Origin: a virus
IMG/VR virus record: IMGVR_UViG_3300023174_000333
Span: 1 to 39,712 of that record
Strand: one strand, 5' to 3'
Length of the DNA stretch: 39,712 nt
Shown here in pieces: positions 30,376 to 36,348 of this stretch; within the stretch, counting starts at the first letter, position 1, and every line of letters begins with the position of its first letter. The translations under genes were made by a program, and so were the position numbers. The notes beneath the pieces were generated by a model. It searched no databases and was not told where the DNA came from. It was given only the letters and a program-made list of their open reading frames with translations.

Positions 30376-31002
30376 TTAGTTCTTTACCATTGAGCGCTTA
30401 GCAACGGGAACCAAGACCTCAAGCAACGCGGTGAGCGTTTGCAGGTCTGATGTCTTGAGTTCTTTTAGGTTCTTGAGAGTGCGAACCTCAAGCAAGGCTT
30501 GAGATACGATAGACTCAATGGATTTTGTGGCTACCTTTTCGCTTTTCGCGTTGGTTCGGGATTTTGTTTGTGTTGGTGCGATTTTCTCAAGGTCTGCAAC
30601 TGTCGCGCATTTTGCAACGGCCTCGGCGTATCCCTCGGCGCCGATTTCTCGGCCTACGCGCTCGGATAGTTTGAGCAGGTCTGAAACTGTTTTTGCCTCG
30701 GCGTCTGAAATCTTGCTAACGATTTCGGAGAAAATCGGGAACCATTGGACGTGTGATTTTCTAAGCGTTGGGGCATTTCCATTTTTAGATGCCTCGGCGA
30801 TAGATGCCTGAACTGTGCGAATTGTGGTCTTGCCAGTTTTTAGCATTTCGGCGATTTCTAAGACGAACTCAATTTCGCCATTGTGATTTATGAGGTTTGA
30901 GTAAGCGGTAACGATTTCAGCCATTGGAACTATCTCGGTCTTTTCTACCTTGATTTTTGCAGGTGCTGAATTGTTAGTTGTTTTCACTGTTTTTTGAGCC
31001 AT
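30376..31002 (-). CDS. Unknown 208-residue leftward protein with its own promoter and terminator
   Basis: 208 residues, helical, rich in Lys/Glu/Ala/Thr. It has a basic N-terminus (KTVKTTNNSAPAKIKVEK), a central helical region (KTTIRTVQASIAEASKNG could be the second half of a helix-turn-helix) and a C-terminal helix (LKTSDLQTLTALLEVLV). No family is recognised. It is a monocistronic unit with an extended -10 promoter flanked by two CCAA-N5-TTGG operators and a strong terminator. Monocistronic, operator-controlled and lying at the origin side, it is a reasonable candidate for an autoregulator or replication initiator; this is inference. Confidence 0.68.
   Translation of the reverse strand: MAQKTVKTTNNSAPAKIKVEKTEIVPMAEIVTAYSNLINHNGEIEFVLEIAEMLKTGKTTIRTVQASIAEASKNGNAPTLRKSHVQWFPIFSEIVSKISDAEAKTVSDLLKLSERVGREIGAEGYAEAVAKCATVADLEKIAPTQTKSRTNAKSEKVATKSIESIVSQALLEVRTLKNLKELKTSDLQTLTALLEVLVPVAKRSMVKN
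30566..30576 (-). repeat. Motif M copy 6
   Basis: GTTTGTGTTGG on the + strand inside the 208-residue gene (encodes PTQT). Confidence 0.6.
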
Positions 31003-31033
31003 TTTTTATTTTCCATTTCTAGTGGGTTTTACC

Positions 31034-31054
31034 TGAACCAAGCGGTTTGGTTCA
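31034..31054. promoter_or_regulatory. Operator O1 (CCAA-N5-TTGG type)
   Basis: Perfect 8-bp arms TGAACCAA and TTGGTTCA around GCGGT. It lies between the predicted transcription start and the ATG of the 208-residue gene. It shares the core CCAAGCNNTTTGG with O2, 39 bp away centre to centre. Confidence 0.65.
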
Positions 31055-31062
31055 TTGAGATA

Positions 31063-31071
31063 AAGATACCA
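31063..31071 (-). promoter_or_regulatory. Extended -10 promoter of the 208-residue gene
   Basis: On the - strand TGGTATCTT (TGn followed by TATCTT). A good -35 is absent at the usual place, which suits an extended -10 type. It is bracketed by O1 downstream and O2 upstream, so a protein bound to both could repress it. Confidence 0.5.
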
Positions 31072-31075
31072 GTTC

Positions 31076-31090
31076 GCCAAGCATTTTGGC
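31076..31090. promoter_or_regulatory. Operator O2 (CCAA-N5-TTGG type)
   Basis: GCCAA-GCATT-TTGGC, 5-bp arms with the same 5-bp spacing as O1 and 11 of 13 identical core bases. It overlaps the -35 side of the promoter. Confidence 0.6.
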
Positions 31091-31120
31091 ACCATTTCGG
31101 GAAATTATTTTTTGGGGTTT

Positions 31121-31135
31121 GTATGATTATCATAC
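31121..31135. repeat. Palindrome P copy 11
   Basis: Perfect 15-mer at the outer edge of the 208-residue gene's control region, centre about 72 bp upstream of its predicted transcription start. Confidence 0.75.
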
Positions 31136-31136
31136 G

Positions 31137-31164
31137 CTCAGGAAACTCTCAGGAAACTCTCAGG
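31137..31164. repeat. 11-bp tandem repeat (2.5 copies)
   Basis: CTCAGGAAACT repeated twice, then CTCAGG. The 11-bp period keeps each copy on the same helix face. It lies just inside palindrome copy 11. Confidence 0.7.
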
Positions 31165-31169
31165 TCTAT

Positions 31170-31183
31170 CGAACAGATGTTCG
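31170..31183. promoter_or_regulatory. LexA/SOS box
   Basis: CGAAC-AGAT-GTTCG, a perfect match to CGAAC-N4-GTTCG, the Gram-positive and actinobacterial LexA site, preceded by T. It directly abuts the Crp-type site at 31184. It suggests control by host LexA; the regulated promoter is not certain. Confidence 0.65.
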
Positions 31184-31199
31184 TGTGACGTGGCTCACA
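31184..31199. promoter_or_regulatory. Crp/GlxR-type site
   Basis: TGTGA-CGTGGC-TCACA, a perfect match to TGTGA-N6-TCACA used by cAMP-binding Crp and GlxR regulators, including those of actinobacteria. It is 30 bp before the GC-rich start of the DnaA-box cluster. Confidence 0.6.
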
Positions 31200-31201
31200 T
31201 T

Positions 31202-31212
31202 GTTTGTGTTGG
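31202..31212 (-). repeat. Motif M copy 7
   Basis: GTTTGTGTTGG on the + strand, 2 bp beyond the Crp-type site and 24 bp before the first DnaA box. Confidence 0.6.
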
Positions 31213-31236
31213 CGACACGCCCGACCGCGTTGTGAA

Positions 31237-31281
31237 GTATCCACAACTTTATACACAGCCTGTGGAAAAACCTGTGGATAA
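31237..31281. promoter_or_regulatory. DnaA-box cluster, probable replication origin
   Basis: Four 9-mers within 45 bp: GTATCCACA (31237), TTATACACA (31249), and on the other strand TTTTCCACA (31261-31269) and exact TTATCCACA (31273-31281). Three have one mismatch to the DnaA consensus. With flanking 11-bp repeats and the AT-rich tract to the right, this is the best origin candidate in the window. Confidence 0.6.
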
Positions 31282-31302
31282 CTCCCCCCTCAATTATCCT
31301 GT

Positions 31303-31324
31303 GAATTGTCTGGGAATTGTCTGG
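31303..31324. repeat. Second 11-bp tandem repeat
   Basis: GAATTGTCTGG twice in direct tandem, to the right of the DnaA boxes. Same period as the repeat at 31137-31164 but different sequence. Confidence 0.65.
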
Positions 31325-31524
31325 GAGATAGTCCCATCATAGATAAATCGGCATAACTATTTATAGATTTATCGACAATTAGAACACCCCAGAGTTGTTA
31401 AAAACGACCCCGCCCCCCACTTATAGTCTCTGAAAATAATTTTCTGTTATATTAAGGGGGGCTATATATAGGGATAGACTTACTGCGATTTTTATGTATT
31501 TTGAGCGTAAATAAAAAGATTATT
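31325..31524 (+). other. AT-rich gene-free tract, possible unwinding element
   Basis: 200 bp rich in A/T, with runs such as TATATATA and TTTATAGATTTATC, broken by two C/G islands (near 31409-31419 and 31457-31462). No ORF with a start and ribosome site is seen on either strand. It lies between the DnaA boxes and the hairpin array, where a duplex-unwinding region would be expected. Confidence 0.4.
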
Positions 31525-31599
31525 ACCGAACTGTGTTCGGTTTTACCTGTTTGAACAGGTTATCTATAGTATATAAATACTATTACGGAGTCGCTCCGT
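31525..31599 (+). other. Four consecutive perfect hairpins
   Basis: H1 31525-31541 ACCGAAC-TGT-GTTCGGT. H2 31545-31560 ACCTGTT-TG-AACAGGT. H3 31566-31583 ATAGTAT-ATAA-ATACTAT. H4 31585-31599 ACGGAG-TCG-CTCCGT. All arms are perfect, different in sequence, and separated by 1-5 A/T bases. They lie 100 bp before the terminase start. H1 also resembles a LexA box with a 3-bp spacer. Confidence 0.7.
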
Positions 31600-31631
31600 T
31601 TAAGACTCCGCTCCTCCTATATATGATATAT

Positions 31632-31637
31632 TATAAT
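31632..31637 (+). promoter_or_regulatory. Possible late -10 (TATAAT)
   Basis: A TATAAT about 60 bp before the terminase ATG, without a convincing -35. A late promoter served by an altered polymerase, such as one using the phage sigma-like protein, would look like this. Weak evidence. Confidence 0.3.
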
Positions 31638-31698
31638 AAAAATGCCATAATACTGCCCGTTTGGTGGGACCGTTAAATCGGCGTTATTAGGAGTTGAA

Positions 31699-33567
31699 AT
31701 GGGACGCAAGCCAGGGGTACAATCGGTACCAAAAGAAGAGGCTCAGGCCAAAGTACTAGCCCTATTAGAACAAGGGTCTACTATTACAGCGGCTATGGCC
31801 GCCGTCGGTCGCAACGACACCACCTTCCGTCAATGGTCTATGGTGGATGAAGACTTCAAGGAAAAGGCAGATAAAGCCCGCCTTGCAGGCAAAGGCATTA
31901 AGGCTGACCTGGCAGACCTCAAGGACATCTCCTATGAGGACTTTTCAATCCAGTTCCTGGATACCAAACTTTTTGACCATCAGTTAAACTGGATTGACCT
32001 CATCGAAGGCCGTGAGCCTAGGTGGCAACCAGCGGCAATGACTTACGAACCTGGCGACCCAAAGCGCGTTCTAATTAACGTGCCGCCAGAGCACGCCAAG
32101 TCAACCACAATTACAACCAACTATGTTTTGCACCAAATCGTAACTAAGCCCAACACCCGCGTTATCGTAGTTTCTAAGACACAGGGTATGGCGCGTAAGT
32201 TTCTGGGGGCCATTAAAACTAGGCTCTCACATCCAGCCTATATGAAACTCCAGACGGCCTTTGGCCCTAACGGTGGATATAAAGCAGATTCCACACAATG
32301 GTCTGCCGATATGATTTACCTTGGCACTGGTCGAGACTCAGGCGAAAAAGACCCCACAGTCCAGGCCCTAGGTTTTGGCTCCCAGATTTACGGTGCTCGT
32401 GCAGACCTCATCATCCTTGATGACGTGGTTATGGGCAGCAATGCCCACGAGTGGGAAAAGCAAATTGAGTGGCTACAGAAGGAAGTTATCACGCGTCTTG
32501 GACGTCACGGTAAACTTGTCATCGTAGGCACCCGTGTGTCCCCAATTGACTTGTACAAGATGATACGTTCAGGCGAACAATGGACAGGTGGTAAATCTCC
32601 ATTTACCTACTGTGCTATGCCAGCAGTATTAGAGTTCGACGAAGACCCTAAGAACTGGAAGACCCTTTGGCCTGCAACTAACATTCAAGAGAATGATATA
32701 GATGAGGTTTTAGAAAATGGACTTTTTCCGAAGTGGGATGGACCCTCGCTCTTTAAGCGTCGCTCTGAGGTCGCTCCGTCAGTATGGGCTATGGTCTACC
32801 AGCAAGAAGACGTCCAGTCCGACTCCATATTTTCGCCAACAACAGTTGCAGGATGTGTTAACGGTATGCGAAAGCGTGGACCGCTTAAACCAGGTACTCC
32901 AGGACACCCGCGAGCAGTCGAAGGCGCCTACACAGTAATTGGCTTTGACCCAGCAGTAGCAGGACGTTCTGCTTTTGTGGCAGTAACTTACAATCGTGCT
33001 GATGGGCATATCTATGTTTTAGATTGCGTCAATATGTCCGACCCTTCTCCACAGAAGGAGCGAGCGCTTATTGAAGAATGGGTCGAGAAGTATCGGCCAC
33101 AAGAGTTCCGTGTAGAAATCAACGCCCACCAAAAGGCGTACTCGATGGATACAGACTTAAGAGATTTCCTTACTATGTGGGGATGCCGCTTAGAGCCGCA
33201 CTTTACAGGTAAAAACAAATGGGACGTAGGTTTCGGTGTGGCTTCAATGTCGCCGCTATTTGGTAGTGCTAAAGATGGGCGCTTCTTGGATAACGGTATG
33301 ATTGAGATTCCAAGCAACGAAGGTTCAGAAGGACTCAAGTCCTTGGTCCAGCAGTTGATTACCTGGAAGCCTGATACTAAAAACCCAACTGACTGTGTTA
33401 TGGCTCTATGGTTTGCGGTTATCCGTGTACGTGAGTTAATGCAAATCTCAAGCAAAGTCGGACAATATCAAACCAATCGATGGGCTACACGCGCTCAACG
33501 AGCATCACGAAATTCACTCAATTTAGACGAGGCCTTTGCACAGCAATGGGCAGAGAACTACGGATAG
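31699..33567 (+). CDS. Terminase large subunit with N-terminal HTH
   Basis: 622 residues. Residues about 14-60 form a helix-turn-helix (TITAAMAAVGRNDTTFRQW). The ATPase begins at about 125 with Walker A NVPPEHAKSTT and Walker B ADLIILDDVV near 235-245. The RNase H-like nuclease has FDPAVAG near 415, an acidic VEINAHQK near 474 and DCVMALWF near 565. It cuts and translocates DNA into the capsid. No separate small terminase gene lies upstream, so the N-terminal HTH may recognise the packaging site. AGGAG precedes the ATG. Confidence 0.9.
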   Translation: MGRKPGVQSVPKEEAQAKVLALLEQGSTITAAMAAVGRNDTTFRQWSMVDEDFKEKADKARLAGKGIKADLADLKDISYEDFSIQFLDTKLFDHQLNWIDLIEGREPRWQPAAMTYEPGDPKRVLINVPPEHAKSTTITTNYVLHQIVTKPNTRVIVVSKTQGMARKFLGAIKTRLSHPAYMKLQTAFGPNGGYKADSTQWSADMIYLGTGRDSGEKDPTVQALGFGSQIYGARADLIILDDVVMGSNAHEWEKQIEWLQKEVITRLGRHGKLVIVGTRVSPIDLYKMIRSGEQWTGGKSPFTYCAMPAVLEFDEDPKNWKTLWPATNIQENDIDEVLENGLFPKWDGPSLFKRRSEVAPSVWAMVYQQEDVQSDSIFSPTTVAGCVNGMRKRGPLKPGTPGHPRAVEGAYTVIGFDPAVAGRSAFVAVTYNRADGHIYVLDCVNMSDPSPQKERALIEEWVEKYRPQEFRVEINAHQKAYSMDTDLRDFLTMWGCRLEPHFTGKNKWDVGFGVASMSPLFGSAKDGRFLDNGMIEIPSNEGSEGLKSLVQQLITWKPDTKNPTDCVMALWFAVIRVRELMQISSKVGQYQTNRWATRAQRASRNSLNLDEAFAQQWAENYG

Positions 33568-33574
33568 GAAACCA

Positions 33575-35344
33575 ATGGCATTATCAATGGACCAGGTAGT
33601 AGCAAGAGTCGAGGCTCTGCGCTACCGCAATATTGAACGTGATTCTCGCAACCAAGATGTTCTTGCTGTGCGCAAAGGTAAAATCTCAGATGTCTATCCT
33701 GACTTCTTTCCAGATGGTATCGATGCCAACGTAGTTGCCAACTTTATCGACATTGTGGCTCGTGACCTTTCTGAGGTTATGGCTCCACTTCCAGCGGTTA
33801 ACTGTTCAGCAGTTAGCCAAACAAGCGACAAGGCGCGTCAGTTTGCTGACAAGCGTACACGTATCGCTTCAAATTATTTTGCCCATTCTGACCTATCTGT
33901 ACAAATGTACTCTGGGGCAGATTGGTACATCACATATGGTTTCGTCCCTTTCGTAATCGAATTAGACGAAGAAAGCAAGTTGCCGCGTATCCGCGTAGAA
34001 AATCCTGTTGGGGCTTACCCAGAATTTGACCGCTACGGACGTTGCGTTGCATTTGCCAAACGATATGCTATGACACTAGGCGAACTCGTATCTCAGTTCC
34101 CTGATTATGAATCCCAACTTCTTGGCCGTCAAGGCTATGAGCAGGATTTAACTCATCAGTTAGAGATGATTCGTTACTATGACTCAGAGCAGTCTATCGT
34201 TTACATCCCAGAAAAGAAGAACTTAGTTCTATCTCGTGCGATGAATCCAGTCGGAAAGATGATGGTTGTAGTTGCACGTAAGCCATCTATCGACGGTGAA
34301 ATGCGTGGTCAGTTTGACGACGTGCTTGGTATCCAATTGCTTCGCAATCGCTTTGCGTTGCTTGCAATGGAAGCGGCTGAAAAGTCAGTCCAGGCACCTA
34401 TTGTCCTGCCACAAGATGTGCAAGAACTTCAACTTGGTGGAGACGCTGTTATTCGTACATCGAACCCAGCGGGAGTCCGTCGAGTTGAACTTAATATTCC
34501 AGCAGGAGCATTTACGGAGCAGAACTTGCTCAATGCTGAACTCCGAGTTGGCGCTCGTTACCCAGAAAGCCGTACAGGAAACATTGATGCTTCCGTAGTT
34601 ACAGGCCAGGGTGTTCAAGCACTTATGGGTGCTTTTGATACACAGGTAAAATCAGCACAGGCTATCTTTGCTGCATCGCTTCGTGATGTTATCTCTATCT
34701 GTTTTGAAGTTGATGAGAAGATTTTCTCAGAAGAAAAGACTATTCGTGGCGTAGACTCTGGTTCTCCTTACGAAGTAAAGTATCGTCCAACCCGCGACAT
34801 TAAGGGTGACTACTCTGCAGACGTTCGTTATGGAATGCTCGCTGGACTTAACCCAGCACAGGGTCTTATTTTTATGCTCCAAGCACTTGGTGGAGGTCTT
34901 ATCTCTAAAGATATGGCTATGCGTGAACTTCCATTTACAGTTAACGTAACACAAGAACTTGAAAAGATTGAAATTGAAAAACTTCGTGATGGTTTACTAT
35001 CGGCACTTAGCGCAACAGCACAGGCGATTCCGCAGATGGCGTCTCAAGGACAAGACCCATCATCGATTATCAAGAACATTGCTTCGGTGATTCAAGCACG
35101 TCAGAACGGTAAAGCATTAGAAGATGCTATTGCCGACACGTTCGCTCCCGAGCCACAAGTTCCTCCTGCTGGGGTACCAGGTACTCCTGTTGAGCAGCCG
35201 TCCCCTGTTCCAGGTGGCGCTCCAGTAGGAGGCGCTCCTTCCGCAGGACCACAAGCACCACCGCCAGACGTAATGAGTTTAATCTCAGGTCTTACTGGTA
35301 CTGGCGCAGCACAATCGAGAGTTAGTACTTCACGTAGACGATAA
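33575..35344 (+). CDS. Portal protein
   Basis: 589 residues from ATG 33575; a start 39 bp upstream lies inside the terminase gene and is discarded. It starts with helices (DQVVARVEALRYRNIERDSRNQ). Long aromatic-containing strands, SGADWYITYGFVPFVIEL and the middle helix AVIRTSNPAGVRR-type stem follow. The end is a Pro/Gly-rich tail (about 540-589). This is the portal architecture of actinobacterial and aquatic podovirus-like phages, forming the 12-fold ring at the capsid vertex. It lies directly after the terminase, as is usual. Confidence 0.82.
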   Translation: MALSMDQVVARVEALRYRNIERDSRNQDVLAVRKGKISDVYPDFFPDGIDANVVANFIDIVARDLSEVMAPLPAVNCSAVSQTSDKARQFADKRTRIASNYFAHSDLSVQMYSGADWYITYGFVPFVIELDEESKLPRIRVENPVGAYPEFDRYGRCVAFAKRYAMTLGELVSQFPDYESQLLGRQGYEQDLTHQLEMIRYYDSEQSIVYIPEKKNLVLSRAMNPVGKMMVVVARKPSIDGEMRGQFDDVLGIQLLRNRFALLAMEAAEKSVQAPIVLPQDVQELQLGGDAVIRTSNPAGVRRVELNIPAGAFTEQNLLNAELRVGARYPESRTGNIDASVVTGQGVQALMGAFDTQVKSAQAIFAASLRDVISICFEVDEKIFSEEKTIRGVDSGSPYEVKYRPTRDIKGDYSADVRYGMLAGLNPAQGLIFMLQALGGGLISKDMAMRELPFTVNVTQELEKIEIEKLRDGLLSALSATAQAIPQMASQGQDPSSIIKNIASVIQARQNGKALEDAIADTFAPEPQVPPAGVPGTPVEQPSPVPGGAPVGGAPSAGPQAPPPDVMSLISGLTGTGAAQSRVSTSRRR

Positions 35345-35358
35345 ATAAGTAGGGGACA

Positions 35359-35928
35359 ATGACAACACTAGTAGCGATTCAAGGTGATGGCTGGTCCGTG
35401 TTGGGTTGTGACTCACGCTCTAGTGATGAGAGTGGCCGTCCAATAAATATGGCCACACATAAAATTATAGAAAACAACGGAATTCTTATTGCAGGTTCTG
35501 GTGCAGGTCGTGGTTCTAATATTTTGCAATTTGGTTGGAAAGCACCTAAGCCTACAGCCTCAGAAGATTTAGATGTATTTATAACTCAGAAATTTATTCC
35601 ATTAATGCGACAAGCATTTGTTGATGCTGGTTATGATATGAAAGAGGACGGGGATGCAGCAGCGCACGATTCATCCTTTCTTGTCAGCGTTCGCGGAGTT
35701 ATTTATCCTATCTTTGAAGATTATTCTTGGGATAGGGATATTCGTGGCATCTACTATTCTGGCAGTGGTGGTGATGTTGCCCTTGGTGCTCTTGCAGCAG
35801 CCAACGTTAAAGCGCTTACTAAACCCGAATCGGTAGAAAAAGCAGTACGTAAAGCAATTCAAATTGCTGCGCAATGGGATATCTACACAGCAGAACCAAT
35901 TATAACTAAAATTCAGTATACTAAGTAG
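35359..35928 (+). CDS. Proteasome/HslV-like N-terminal-threonine protease
   Basis: 189 residues starting MTTLVAIQGDGW. Removal of Met exposes Thr1. Asp17 (LGCDSR) falls exactly at the family position. A Lys at 34 (THKII) is within one residue of Lys33. YYSGSGGDVALGAL matches the Ser/Gly129 loop of proteasome beta subunits, and AAQWDIYT matches the Asp166 helix and the HslV IYT segment. These are the catalytic elements of the T1 Ntn-hydrolase family. The position after the portal is that of the prohead protease in most phages. AGGGGAC precedes the start. Confidence 0.8.
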   Translation: MTTLVAIQGDGWSVLGCDSRSSDESGRPINMATHKIIENNGILIAGSGAGRGSNILQFGWKAPKPTASEDLDVFITQKFIPLMRQAFVDAGYDMKEDGDAAAHDSSFLVSVRGVIYPIFEDYSWDRDIRGIYYSGSGGDVALGALAAANVKALTKPESVEKAVRKAIQIAAQWDIYTAEPIITKIQYTK

Positions 35929-35937
35929 GAGGTTAAG

Positions 35938-36348
35938 ATGGCGCTACCCGCAGAAAATAATTTCAAAGTGTCAGGCACAGGCGGTGCAGGAACCAACGGA
36001 CAACCAACTACATACATTCCAGGTATGAAATCACTTGGCTCAACAGGTGAATCTACAATGGCACAACAGCAAGGCGCAATGATGTACAGTGCCGCTGCTG
36101 AGCGCCCTGCACAAGCAGAGTTAGTTCCCCTTACGGCACCAACTACTCTTCCAGGTCAGTCAGTTATGGACGGCGCACCTATTGGTCCTGGCGCAAATTC
36201 AGTAGAAGGCTTGCCAATGCAGCCATCTGGAGACCCAGACATTGATGAGATTCGCGCTTACTATCCTGTACTACAGTTTTATGCATCACAACCTGGTGCA
36301 TCACAAGGAACTAAAGACTATGTAACCTACCTGGGGACAATTATTTAA
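35938..36348 (+). CDS. Small Gly/Pro-rich structural-region protein
   Basis: 136 residues. The first 90 residues are low-complexity Gly/Ala/Thr/Pro (GTGGAGTNGQPTTYIPG, then LTAPTTLPGQ), and the end has a compact segment (DIDEIRAYYPVLQFYA). AGGAGG precedes the start and the stop overlaps the giant gene start. Disordered proteins beside the protease are often its substrates or scaffolding helpers; this is inference. Confidence 0.62.
   Translation: MALPAENNFKVSGTGGAGTNGQPTTYIPGMKSLGSTGESTMAQQQGAMMYSAAAERPAQAELVPLTAPTTLPGQSVMDGAPIGPGANSVEGLPMQPSGDPDIDEIRAYYPVLQFYASQPGASQGTKDYVTYLGTII

Noticed and set aside
25137-31135. CRISPR array from the repeated palindrome
   Set aside because: Spacing is irregular (100 bp to several kb), copies lie in genes, and no Cas genes except a Cas4-like replication nuclease are present.
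33012-33455. Antisense ORF within terminase
   Set aside because: Terminase motifs on the + strand are clear; the antisense frame has no ribosome site or family features.
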